Assembly (NCBI RefSeq): GCF_003330845.1 | Contig: NZ_CP026121.1 | Location: forward strand, 1,488,001 to 1,552,000 | Direction: 5' to 3' | Source of the DNA: Streptomyces sp. Go-475 | Lineage (GTDB): Bacteria; Actinomycetota; Actinomycetes; Streptomycetales; Streptomycetaceae | Length of the DNA stretch: 64,000 nucleotides | Part shown: in pieces, positions 17,441 to 25,371 of the stretch | Layout of the letters: each line of letters starts with the position of its first letter | How positions within the stretch are numbered: the first letter of the stretch is position 1 | Program-made: the position numbers and the translations under genes | The notes under the pieces: model-generated | The model's database searches: none | What the model was told of the DNA's origin: nothing | What the model saw: the letters and a program-made list of their open reading frames with translations, nothing else

Positions 17441-18524
17441 GGGCGATCACCTTCTCTCCGCCCTTGTCGCGCGGGGAGTCGCAGGGCTGCGGGACGGCGT
17501 CCCGCTCGTCGCCCAGGAAGCCGATCAGCCGCTGCCGGGGGACGATACCGAGCTGCTTGTTGTCCTGGTCGACGACCGACACCGGGTGGGAGAGCCGGGC
17601 ACTGATCGCGCACAGCTCGGTGAAAGGGGTGTCCGGGGTGACGGTCTCGCAGTGGCAGCCGGGGTCGTCGGCGGTGACCGAGGTGTCCATCAGCTCGCCC
17701 GCGGTCAGGACGCGGGAGCGGTCGACGTCCTGGGTGAAGGAGGCGACGTAGTCGTTCTCCGGGCGCAGCAGGATGTCCTGCGCGGTGCCGTTCTGGACGA
17801 TGCGGCCGTCGCGCATGACGGCGATGCGGTCGCCCAGGCGCATGGCCTCGTTCAGGTCGTGGGTGATGAAGACGATCGTCTTCTTCAGCTTCTGCTGGAG
17901 CTCCAGCAGCTGGTCCTGCATGTCGCGGCGGATCAGCGGGTCCAGGGCGCTGAAGGACTCGTCCATCAGCAGCAGGTCGGCGTCGGTGGCGAGCGCGCGG
18001 GCGAGTCCGACGCGCTGCTGCATGCCGCCGGACAGCTCGTCGGGCCAGGACTTCTCCCAGCCGGCCAGGCCGCACAGGGCGAGCGCCTCGTCGGCGCGGC
18101 GTGCGCGCTCGGCGCGGGGCACGCCCTGCACTTCCAGACCGTAGGCGGCGTTCTCGCGCACGCTGCGGTGCGGGAAGAGCGCGAAGTGCTGGAACACCAT
18201 GCTGATCTTCCGGGAGCGGACCTGGCGCAGCTCGCGGTCGGTCAGGGTGGTCAGGTCCTGACCGTCGAAGCGGACATGTCCTGCGGTCGGTTCGAGAAGA
18301 CCGTTCAGCATGCGCAACAGCGTGGACTTGCCGGAGCCGGACAGGCCCATGACGACGAAGATCTGGCCGGGCTCCACGGTGAAGGAGGCGTCGATCACGG
18401 CGGCGGTCGTGCCCTCGGCGCGCAGTTCCTCCCGGCCGGCTCCGTTCCTGAGCCGCTCGACCGCCTGGTCCGGTCTCCTGCCGAACACTTTGTACAGGCT
18501 CTCTGCCTCAAGGGTTGCTGACAC
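17433..18524 (-). CDS. Glycine betaine/proline ABC transporter ATP-binding protein (OpuAA/ProV type)
   Basis: The predicted protein has 363 residues. Walker A is in GLSGSGKSTLLRMLN, the signature is LSGGMQQRVGLARAL, Walker B is LLLMDESFSALDP, and the switch His is in FITHDLNEAMRLGD. A C-terminal CBS region (about 270-340, ending GIVPRQRLIGFLGD) is typical of ionic-strength-sensing OpuA ATPases. GTG 18524 has GAGGTG five bases upstream. The longer open frame upstream has no ribosome binding site or homology. First gene of a two-gene operon with the receptor-permease fusion. Confidence 0.92.
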   Translation of the reverse strand: MSATLEAESLYKVFGRRPDQAVERLRNGAGREELRAEGTTAAVIDASFTVEPGQIFVVMGLSGSGKSTLLRMLNGLLEPTAGHVRFDGQDLTTLTDRELRQVRSRKISMVFQHFALFPHRSVRENAAYGLEVQGVPRAERARRADEALALCGLAGWEKSWPDELSGGMQQRVGLARALATDADLLLMDESFSALDPLIRRDMQDQLLELQQKLKKTIVFITHDLNEAMRLGDRIAVMRDGRIVQNGTAQDILLRPENDYVASFTQDVDRSRVLTAGELMDTSVTADDPGCHCETVTPDTPFTELCAISARLSHPVSVVDQDNKQLGIVPRQRLIGFLGDERDAVPQPCDSPRDKGGEKVIARA

Positions 18525-18718
18525 GTGCACCTCTGTTTCCACGACGACGAAAACGCAGCGAGGCCGGGGCGCAAAACAGTTGAAATGCGCAACCGACCTC
18601 GCTCCGGGGCGGCGCCTACCCCGTGGCCCAAAACCAAACCCTGACGTGCGGCGCTTCACACAGAACGCGCACCGCGCAACGCGTTGCGCGGCACGGCCGG
18701 CTGTCAGTGCCGTACGGC

Positions 18719-19651
18719 ATGATGCGTGGCGTGACCGGACGACTGATGCTCCTCGACACCGCTTCCCTGTACTTCCGTGCCTACTTCGGCGTCCCCGACT
18801 CGGTCAGGGCGCCGGACGGCACACCGGTGAACGCCGTGCGCGGCCTCCTCGACTTCATCGACCGCCTGGTCAAGGACCACCGGCCCGACGATCTCGTGGC
18901 GTGCATGGACGCCGACTGGCGTCCGCACTGGCGCGTGGAGCTGATCCCCTCGTACAAGGCGCACCGCGTCGCCGAGGAGCACGCGGCCGGGCCGGACGAG
19001 GAGGAGGTGCCCGACACGCTGTCGCCGCAGGTGCCGGTCATCGAGGCGGTGCTGGACGCGGTGGGCATCGCCCGCGTGGGCGTCGCGGGCTACGAGGCGG
19101 ACGACGTCATCGGCACGTTCACGGCACGCGCGAAGGGCCCGGTCGACATCGTCACGGGCGACCGCGACCTCTACCAGCTGGTGGACGACGCGCGCGGGGT
19201 GCGCGTGCTGTACCCGCTGAAGGGCGTGGGCACGCTGCAGCACACCGACGAGGCGGTGCTGCGTGCGAAGTATGGGGTCGACGGGAGCGGGTACGCGGAT
19301 CTGGCCCTGCTGCGCGGCGACCCCAGCGACGGCCTGCCGGGCGTGCCGGGCATCGGCGAGAAGACGGCCGCCAAGCTGCTGGCCGAGTTCGGGGACCTGG
19401 CCGGGATCCTGGCGGCGGTCGAGGACCGGCGGTCGAAGCTGACGCCCACGCAGCGCAGGCGGCTGGACGAGGCGCGCCCGTACCTCGCGGTCGCGCCGAA
19501 GGTGGTCCGGGTCGCGGACGACGTACCGCTCCCGGACGTCGCCACGGCGCTCCCGAAGGCACCTCGCGACCCGGCGGCCCTGGAGGCGCTGGCGGCCCGC
19601 TGGGGTCTGGGCGGGTCACTGGAGCGTCTGCTGGCGACGCTCGCGGTGTGA
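18719..19651 (+). CDS. 5'-3' exonuclease (Pol I N-terminal-domain-like, FEN fold)
   Basis: The predicted protein has 310 residues and is a stand-alone 5' nuclease. N-terminal LMLLDTASLYFRAYFG and LVACMDADWRPHWR, then GYEADDVIGTFT, DIVTGDRDLYQLVD and the helix-hairpin-helix GVPGIGEKTAAKLLAEFG, supply the acidic metal-binding residues and DNA-binding motif of the family. It would remove 5' flaps or RNA primers in replication and repair. Start is uncertain: ATG 18719 and 18722 and GTG 18731 are in frame, and none has a clear ribosome binding site. It diverges from the betaine operon. Confidence 0.88.
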   Translation: MMRGVTGRLMLLDTASLYFRAYFGVPDSVRAPDGTPVNAVRGLLDFIDRLVKDHRPDDLVACMDADWRPHWRVELIPSYKAHRVAEEHAAGPDEEEVPDTLSPQVPVIEAVLDAVGIARVGVAGYEADDVIGTFTARAKGPVDIVTGDRDLYQLVDDARGVRVLYPLKGVGTLQHTDEAVLRAKYGVDGSGYADLALLRGDPSDGLPGVPGIGEKTAAKLLAEFGDLAGILAAVEDRRSKLTPTQRRRLDEARPYLAVAPKVVRVADDVPLPDVATALPKAPRDPAALEALAARWGLGGSLERLLATLAV

Positions 19652-19715
19652 TGCGTCGGTAAGAGTGCGACGTGTCCTTCGCATACGAGAGGTGGGAACC
19701 GGGGGCGAGGTGCTA

Positions 19716-19734
19716 ACTTAGGTAACCCTAACTA
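19716..19734 (+). promoter_or_regulatory. Iron box (DmdR1/IdeR-type operator)
   Basis: ttaggtaaccctaa at 19718-19731 has the TTAGG...CCTAA half-sites of actinobacterial DtxR-family operators (consensus ttaggttaggctaacctaa). It ends about 20 bp before the start codon of the siderophore-interacting protein, the position expected for an iron-dependent repressor to block transcription. Confidence 0.75.
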
Positions 19735-19754
19735 TGTGAGACAGGGAGGTCCTC

Positions 19755-20597
19755 ATGGCAGAGCGACCGGGACGCCAGCCGCGCAAGGCGCACTCCGCTC
19801 AGGTCGTCCGCACCGAGCGGCTGACCCCGCACATGCAGCGCGTGGTGCTCGGTGGCGAGGGCCTCGCCGACTTCGCCGCGGACACCTGCACGGACCACTA
19901 CGTGAAGCTGCTGTTCGCGCCCGGGGACGTGACGTACCCGGAGCCCTTCGACCTGCAGCGGATCCGCGACGAGCTGCCCCGCGCACAGTGGCCGGTGACC
20001 CGGACGTACACGGTGCGCCAGTGGGACGCCGAACACCGCGAGCTGACCCTGGACTTCGTCATCCACGGCGACGAGGGCCTGGCCGGCCCCTGGGCCGCGC
20101 GCGTCCAGCCGGGCGAGACCGTGCGGTTCATGGGCCCCGGCGGAGCGTACGCGCCCGACCCGGAAGCGGACTGGCATCTGCTCGTCGGTGACGAGAGCGC
20201 CCTGCCCGCGATCGCCTGCGCCCTGGAGGCCCTGCCGCGCGGGGCCCGGGCGTACGCCTTCGTGGAGGTCTCCGGCCCCGAGGAGGAGCAGAAGATCGAC
20301 TCGGACGTGGAGGTCGTCTGGCTGCACCGCGGCGACCGGCCCCTGGGCGAGGCGCTGGTCGAGGCCGTGCGGAACCTGGAGTTCCCCGAGGGCCGGGTGC
20401 ACGCCTTCGTGCACGGCGAGGCGCACTTCGTGAAGCAGCTGCGCCATCTGCTCCGGGTCGAGCGCCACGTCCCGCGCGAGGACCTGTCGATCTCCGGCTA
20501 CTGGCGGCGCGGCCACGACGAGGACGGCTGGCAGGCCTCGAAGCGGGAGTGGAACGCGCGCATCGAGGCGGAGCAGGAGAGCACACCGGCCGCCTGA
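19755..20597 (+). CDS. Siderophore-interacting protein (FAD-binding ferric-siderophore reductase)
   Basis: The predicted protein has 280 residues. N-terminal FAD-binding barrel (LTPHMQRVVLGG, then VTRTYTVRQWD and MGPGGAY) and C-terminal NAD(P)-binding-like SIP domain (HLLVGDESALPAIACALE, and the terminal GYWRRGHDEDGW). These enzymes reduce the iron of imported ferric siderophores in the cytoplasm. ATG 19755 has GGGAGG at about seven bases. An iron box directly upstream fits expression only under iron starvation. Monocistronic. Confidence 0.92.
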   Translation: MAERPGRQPRKAHSAQVVRTERLTPHMQRVVLGGEGLADFAADTCTDHYVKLLFAPGDVTYPEPFDLQRIRDELPRAQWPVTRTYTVRQWDAEHRELTLDFVIHGDEGLAGPWAARVQPGETVRFMGPGGAYAPDPEADWHLLVGDESALPAIACALEALPRGARAYAFVEVSGPEEEQKIDSDVEVVWLHRGDRPLGEALVEAVRNLEFPEGRVHAFVHGEAHFVKQLRHLLRVERHVPREDLSISGYWRRGHDEDGWQASKREWNARIEAEQESTPAA

Positions 20598-20729
20598 GGC
20601 AGCGGCCGGGAGGCACAGCCCGGGGGCAGGGGGCAGCCCAAGGCGCGCGTGGCCCGTGCCCACGTCCAGCCAGCCGGGAGGCAGCCCGAGGGCAGGGGCG
20701 GCCCGGCGAGACGGTCCGGGGGCAGCGGC

Positions 20730-21306
20730 TCAATCCCCTCGCACGCGCGCGTGCAGATGCATGTCGTGCCAGCCGTCCGGCTGCAGGGCGGAGCTGCGCT
20801 TGGTGCCCTCCAGGACGAAGCCGGTGCGTGCGGCGACCCCGCAGGACGCCGCGTTGCGCACGGCGTGCAGCAACTCCAGCCGGTGGAAGCCGACCTCGTC
20901 GAGGGCCCAGCGGGTGAGCGCGGTCGTGGCCCGGGCGGCGACGCCCCGGCCCCGTGCCTCCGGGACGGTCCAGTACGCCACCTCCGCCGTCCCGTCGTCC
21001 AGCCGCATCTCGCGCAGCGCGACCCGGCCCAGCAGCGCGCCGGAGCCCGCGTCGACGACGGCCCACTGCGCCTCGCGCTCCTCCTCCCACGCCCGGTGCC
21101 AGTCCCGGATCCAGCCGGCGGTCTCCGCTTCGGAGGCGGCGGTCCGGGCGTGCCACTGGTGCATCACCGGATCCTGGAAGACCTACCGCGGGCGCGTCCT
21201 CGGTCCGCCAGGGACGCAGGAGGAGTCCGCCGTCGGCGGGAAGGGTGGGCTGCGGACGGCGGGTGAGAGTCCCGGCGGTCAGGACCGGGCCGATGAGGAG
21301 AGGCAT
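20730..21306 (-). pseudogene. GNAT acetyltransferase (RimJ/RimL type), apparent frameshift
   Basis: A natural-looking start, ATG 21306 (MPLLIGPVLTAGTL), leads through LRPWRTEDAPAV, the typical first strand of RimJ-like N-acetyltransferases. The reading frame then breaks at about 21182-21190. The remainder (FQDPVMHQWHAR, the acetyl-CoA site around ARGRGVAARATTALTRWA, and RLELLHAVRNAASCGVAARTGF) is intact in another frame down to 20730. Removing one G near 21187 gives a continuous protein of about 191 residues. The downstream frame alone (145 residues from 21167) lacks the first strand and helix of the fold. Real mutation and sequence error cannot be separated here. Convergent with the siderophore gene. 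Confidence 0.7.
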
Positions 21307-21386
21307 GCCCACATCCTGACGACCGGGCGGCAGGTGGCCCCAGCGGTTTTCCGCGGGTGCGCGCCGGCCTCGTACGCTGGGCCGCG

Positions 21387-22373
21387 ATGAGACGCAAGAC
21401 CCGCACCCCGCCCTCTCCCCTGCCGCAGCGCCACGGCGTTGACCCGGTGCGGGTGCGGCTGCCCGCCGCGAGCGCGTGGGCCACGGTGCGCGAGCATCTG
21501 GTGGAGCGGCTCTCCGGGGCCGGAGCCGGGGTCGTCGACGGGATGTTCGACGCGGGGCTGATCGTCGGGGCGGACGGACGGCCCGTGCCGGCGGACGCGC
21601 CGTTCGTGCCCGGCATGTTCGTGTGGTTCCACCGGGAGCTGCCCGACGAGATCCCGGTGCCCTTCCCGCTGGAGGTCGTGCACCGGGACGAGCACATCGT
21701 CGTCGCCGACAAGCCCCACTTCCTGGCCACCACCCCGCGCGGCGCCCATGTCGCCGAGACCGCGCTGGCCCGGCTCCGCCGCGAACTGGGCATCCCGGCA
21801 CTCAGCGCCGCGCACCGGCTGGACCGGCTCACGGCCGGGCTCGTGCTCTTCACCGTGCGCCCCGAGGAGCGCGGCGCGTACCAGACCCTGTTCCGCGACC
21901 GGCGGGTCCGCAAGGAGTACGAGGCCGTCGCCCCGTACGACTCCGCCCTCGCGCTCCCCCGGACCGTCCGCAGCCGGATCGTGAAGGAGCGCGGGGTGCT
22001 GACCGCGCGGGAGGTGCCGGGCGAGCCCAACGCCGTGAGCCGCGTCGAGCTCGTCGAGCGCCGTACGGACCGGGACGGCCCCCTGGCCCGGTACCGGCTT
22101 CTGCCCGGCACCGGGCAGACGCACCAGCTGCGCGTGCACATGACCGCGCTGGGCGTCCCGATCCTCGGCGACCCGCTCTACCCGGAGGTGACCGGGCCCG
22201 TGCCGGCCGGTGACTTCCGGCGTCCCCTCCAACTGCTGGCGCGGGGCCTCGCCTTCACCGACCCGGTCACGGGCGTGGAGCACCGGTTCCGCAGCGGCCG
22301 GGTGCTCGCGGCCTGGGCGTCGTACGACCGGTGGGCCGCCGGGACGTACGACGGCCCGTCACACGGTCAGTAG
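21387..22373 (+). CDS. RluA-family RNA pseudouridine synthase
   Basis: The predicted protein has 328 residues. The catalytic motif is AAHRLDRLTAGLVLF (Asp nucleophile), preceded by PLEVVHRDEHIVVADKPHF and followed by KEYEAV and GRTHQ-like GTGQTHQLRVHM and GVPILGDPLYP, all diagnostic of the RluA family. An S4-like segment may be present at about 30-80 (VREHLVERLSG). Target rRNA or tRNA position cannot be read from sequence. Its end overlaps the convergent P450 gene by seven bases. Confidence 0.9.
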   Translation: MRRKTRTPPSPLPQRHGVDPVRVRLPAASAWATVREHLVERLSGAGAGVVDGMFDAGLIVGADGRPVPADAPFVPGMFVWFHRELPDEIPVPFPLEVVHRDEHIVVADKPHFLATTPRGAHVAETALARLRRELGIPALSAAHRLDRLTAGLVLFTVRPEERGAYQTLFRDRRVRKEYEAVAPYDSALALPRTVRSRIVKERGVLTAREVPGEPNAVSRVELVERRTDRDGPLARYRLLPGTGQTHQLRVHMTALGVPILGDPLYPEVTGPVPAGDFRRPLQLLARGLAFTDPVTGVEHRFRSGRVLAAWASYDRWAAGTYDGPSHGQ

Positions 22374-23896
22374 CCGCGCCACCAGCTCAGGAAGCGCTGC
22401 CAGACGCCCTTGCGCCGGGGCGGCTGCGGCTCCTCCGACGCCGGCTGCGGCTGCGGCTGCACCGGAACCGGCTGGGGCTGCGGCTGCGCGGAGCCCGGTG
22501 CCGGCGGGAGCTGCGCGGCGGCCGCCGTCGGCTGCGGCTGCGGCTGCGGCTGCACGGTGCCGATCTGCCAGTCGGAGCGCTGCGCCGGGACCGGCTTGTG
22601 GTTCGGCTGCTCCGCCACGTCCTGCGGCGGCTTGGGCGAGAACTGCACCGGCATGCTCACCAGGTGCCGGGAGGCGATGGACGCCGTCCAGCGCAGGTCC
22701 TCCTCGTCGCAGTCGAGTTCGACGTCCGGCAGCCGCATCAGCAGCGCGTCGACGCCGACGTCGGCGATGGAGCGGCCGATGTCCTGGCCGGGGCACTCGT
22801 GCGGGCCGCCGCCGAAGGCGAGGTGGGAGCGGTTGCCCTGCATGCTGGCCTTCAGGTCGGGCCGCACCCGCGGATCGACGTTGGCCGGGAGCGGGGCGAA
22901 CAGCAGTCCGTCGCCCCGGCGGATGCGCTGCCCGCCCAGTTCGGTCTCCTGCTTGGCGAAGTAGGCGAAGACCGTGCTGAACGGCGGCTCGTTCCACAGC
23001 GACTGTTCCACCGCCTCCGGCACCGTCATCTGGCCGCCGTTGAGCTGGGCCCGGAAGCGCGGGTCGATCAGCACCGTGAGCAGTACGTTCGACAGCAGGT
23101 TGGTGGTGGCCTCGTAGGCGGCGAAGAGCACCAGGCGCAGGTGCTCCCTGACCTCGTCGTCGGTGAGCCGGGCCGGGTGGGTGATCAGGTAGCTGGCGAG
23201 GTCCTCCTCCGGCTGGGCGCGGCGGCGGGCGGTGAGCCGGCTCAGGGCGTCCATGACGTAGGAGTGGCTGGCGATCGCGGTCTCGGTGCCCTTGAGCGCG
23301 TCGCGGGCGGCCTCGACGATGCGGTCGTTGTACTCGCCGGGCATGCCGAGGATCTCGCACATCACCGCCATCGGCAGGTGCTCGGTGAACTGACTGACGA
23401 GGTCGGCCTCGCCCTTCTCGCAGAAGCGGTTGACGATCTGCTGCGTGCTGCGGTTGATGTAGCGGCGCAGGCTGCGGAAGTCGATGGTCGAGATGGCGCC
23501 CATGACCGCGCCGCGCAGCCGCTTGTGCTCGTCGCCCTCGGCGTGCGAGGCGATGGGCTGCCAGGCGATGTGCGGCATCAGCGGGTGGTCGGGCTTGACC
23601 AGGCCGTCCTTGAGGGGGGTCCAGATACGGCTGTCCCGGCAGAACTGCGAGGGCGAGCGCACCATGTGCAGGTTCTCGGCGTGGCCGAGGACGATCCAGA
23701 TGGGCACGTCGTCGTGGAGCAGCACGGGCGCCACGGGCCCGTGCTGCTCCCGCAGTCGCTCGTACAGCGCTCCCAGGTCCTCCGCCTCGTGCAGCCGGTG
23801 CAGCCCCCCGGGCCCGAGGCCGTGCGCGGGGCAGCCGGGGGGCGGCCCGGGCCGGGTGTCGTCCGTACCGGTCGGGGCGTGGGATTCAGGCGTCAC
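22367..23896 (-). CDS. rarE: Conservon cytochrome P450, CYP157-like, lacking ExxR
   Basis: The predicted protein has 509 residues. The heme ligand is Cys368 in FGGGPHECPGQDIGR. The I-helix has AAYEATTN. Where the K-helix ExxR should be, the sequence is EQSLW (297-301), so both Glu and Arg are replaced. This is the published hallmark of the CYP157 family. After about residue 410 there is an extension of Pro-Gln repeats (PQPQPQP) ending in the basic, Trp-rich KGVWQRFLSWWRGY, a possible membrane anchor. GTG 23896 has GGAG at eight bases. Last gene of the rar conservon (cvn9-like in S. coelicolor), downstream of the GTPase. Confidence 0.9.
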   Translation of the reverse strand: MTPESHAPTGTDDTRPGPPPGCPAHGLGPGGLHRLHEAEDLGALYERLREQHGPVAPVLLHDDVPIWIVLGHAENLHMVRSPSQFCRDSRIWTPLKDGLVKPDHPLMPHIAWQPIASHAEGDEHKRLRGAVMGAISTIDFRSLRRYINRSTQQIVNRFCEKGEADLVSQFTEHLPMAVMCEILGMPGEYNDRIVEAARDALKGTETAIASHSYVMDALSRLTARRRAQPEEDLASYLITHPARLTDDEVREHLRLVLFAAYEATTNLLSNVLLTVLIDPRFRAQLNGGQMTVPEAVEQSLWNEPPFSTVFAYFAKQETELGGQRIRRGDGLLFAPLPANVDPRVRPDLKASMQGNRSHLAFGGGPHECPGQDIGRSIADVGVDALLMRLPDVELDCDEEDLRWTASIASRHLVSMPVQFSPKPPQDVAEQPNHKPVPAQRSDWQIGTVQPQPQPQPTAAAAQLPPAPGSAQPQPQPVPVQPQPQPASEEPQPPRRKGVWQRFLSWWRGY

Positions 23897-23958
23897 AGTG
23901 GTCGCTCCGAAACTTTCCAGATGTCTGGGGGGGAGATGTGGGGTGGGCCGGATACCGG

Positions 23959-24579
23959 TCAGGTGAGCGAGCCCGTCATGGCGAGGGAGTGCAGGAAGCG
24001 CATGAGGGTCATCAGGACGTCGCGGCTGGAGGCCCGGCGGCGCGCGTCGCACTCCATGATCGGGATGTCCGGGGAGAGGTCGAGGGCCGTGCGCAGCTCC
24101 TCGATGGGGTAACGGGGCGCGTCGGGGAAGGAGTTGATGGCGACCACGAACGGCACACCGCGTTCCTCCAGGCGCCCCATGACGTCGAAGCTGACCTCCA
24201 GCCGACGGGTGTCGACCAGCACCACCGCGCCGAGCGCGCCCTCGAACAGCCCGTTCCACAGGAACCAGAAGCGCTGCTGGCCGGGGGTGCCGAAGAGGTA
24301 CAGCACGAGCTGGTCGGTGATGCTGATCCGGCCGAAGTCCATGGCGACGGTGGTGGCCGTCTTGGTATCGGAGCCGAAGTTGTCGTCGACACCGATGCCG
24401 GCCTGCGTCATGGTCTCCTCGGTGGTCAGCGGTTTGATCTCGCTGACCGAGCCGACCATGGTCGTCTTTCCGACACCGAAGCCCCCCACGATCACGATCT
24501 TGGCCGCGGCCTGTGTCGTGTGTGGCAACTGGTCCTCGGCCCGGGGGCCCGGGATGGTGTCAGAGCCTTTGAAGTCCAT
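23959..24579 (-). CDS. rarD: Conservon small GTPase (MglA/Rab-like)
   Basis: The predicted protein has 206 residues. The P-loop is GGFGVGKTT (32-40), switch II is LFGTPGQQRFW, and the base-recognition region is VVAINSFPDA, which deviates from NKxD as in other conservon GTPases. In S. coelicolor the RarA-D proteins form a membrane-associated complex resembling eukaryotic G-protein coupling. Overlaps the end of the DUF742 gene by 20 bp, so it is translated with it. Confidence 0.93.
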   Translation of the reverse strand: MDFKGSDTIPGPRAEDQLPHTTQAAAKIVIVGGFGVGKTTMVGSVSEIKPLTTEETMTQAGIGVDDNFGSDTKTATTVAMDFGRISITDQLVLYLFGTPGQQRFWFLWNGLFEGALGAVVLVDTRRLEVSFDVMGRLEERGVPFVVAINSFPDAPRYPIEELRTALDLSPDIPIMECDARRRASSRDVLMTLMRFLHSLAMTGSLT

Positions 24580-24967
24580 TCATCACCGCTTCGAGGAGGG
24601 AACGGTCGGGGACCGCCTGTCGTCGGACGATCGGGGAGCGCGCGTGTACCAGTTCCGCCGTCAGCAGCTCGGTGAGCAGCGTGCCCATCGCGCTGAACGG
24701 CAGGCCGAGGTAGGCCGACAGCTCCGCCACGGAGAGGGGGGCGGCGCAGAGCCGGAGCAACGCCGCCTGCTCGGGGGTGGCGGAGGGCGGCGGGTCTGCG
24801 GCACGCGCCACGATTAACGTCACCAGGTCCAGCTCGGCGCGTTCGCCGTCCGGGCCGGCCACCACGTACATGCGCTCCGGGTTCCCGGGCTTGTCCTCGC
24901 CGCCCTGGGAAGGCTGCGGGGCCGGTTCCGCCGCGGGGTTGCGCCTCTGGCGTTGCGGAGGCGTCAT
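24560..24967 (-). CDS. rarC: Conservon DUF742 protein
   Basis: The predicted protein has 135 residues. After a polar, Pro/Gln-rich N-terminus comes the DUF742 core (MYVVAGPDGERAELDLVTLIVA, then QAALLRLCAAPLSVAELSAYLGLPFSAMGTLLTELLTAELV), which folds as a winged-helix-like domain. ATG 24967 overlaps the roadblock stop as ATGA, and the 3' end overlaps the GTPase start. Role: scaffold or effector between the sensor kinase and GTPase. The molecular activity is not established. Confidence 0.92.
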   Translation of the reverse strand: MTPPQRQRRNPAAEPAPQPSQGGEDKPGNPERMYVVAGPDGERAELDLVTLIVARAADPPPSATPEQAALLRLCAAPLSVAELSAYLGLPFSAMGTLLTELLTAELVHARSPIVRRQAVPDRSLLEAVMNGLQRL

Positions 24968-25371
24968 ACGATCTGCCCGTTCCGCCGGGGCGGACTGGTC
25001 AGGTGTCCGCCGATCCGGACCACCAGGTCGCGCATCATCGCGCTCATCCGGCCCGGTTCGCACCGCACGTCGGAGAGCACCGCGAGGAAGGCGTTGGCCC
25101 CGGCGCCCATCAGGTAGAAGTAGCCCTGGTCGATCTCGATCATGACGAGCTTCATCTCGCCGTCGCCGACGCTGAGTTCCTGGCAGATGCTGCCCGCGAG
25201 GGACTGCAGGCCGGCACAGGCCGCGGCGACCCGGTCGGCCGCGTCGGGCTCGCCGCCGTGGCGGGCGATGCGCAGACCGTCGGCCGAGAGCACCACGATC
25301 ATCTCGATGCCCGGTACGCCGTCGGCGAGTTGCTTGAGCATCCAGTCGAAGTTGCCTCGCTGCTGGATCAC
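24964..25371 (-). CDS. rarB: Conservon roadblock/LC7 protein
   Basis: The predicted protein has 135 residues and is a single roadblock/LC7 domain (FDWMLKQLADGVPGIEMIVVLSADGLRIA, then LAGSICQELSVGDGEMKLVMIEIDQGYFYLM). Such proteins act as regulators of the paired small GTPase, like MglB for MglA. GTG 25371 overlaps the kinase stop as GTGA. Confidence 0.93.
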   Translation of the reverse strand: MIQQRGNFDWMLKQLADGVPGIEMIVVLSADGLRIARHGGEPDAADRVAAACAGLQSLAGSICQELSVGDGEMKLVMIEIDQGYFYLMGAGANAFLAVLSDVRCEPGRMSAMMRDLVVRIGGHLTSPPRRNGQIV

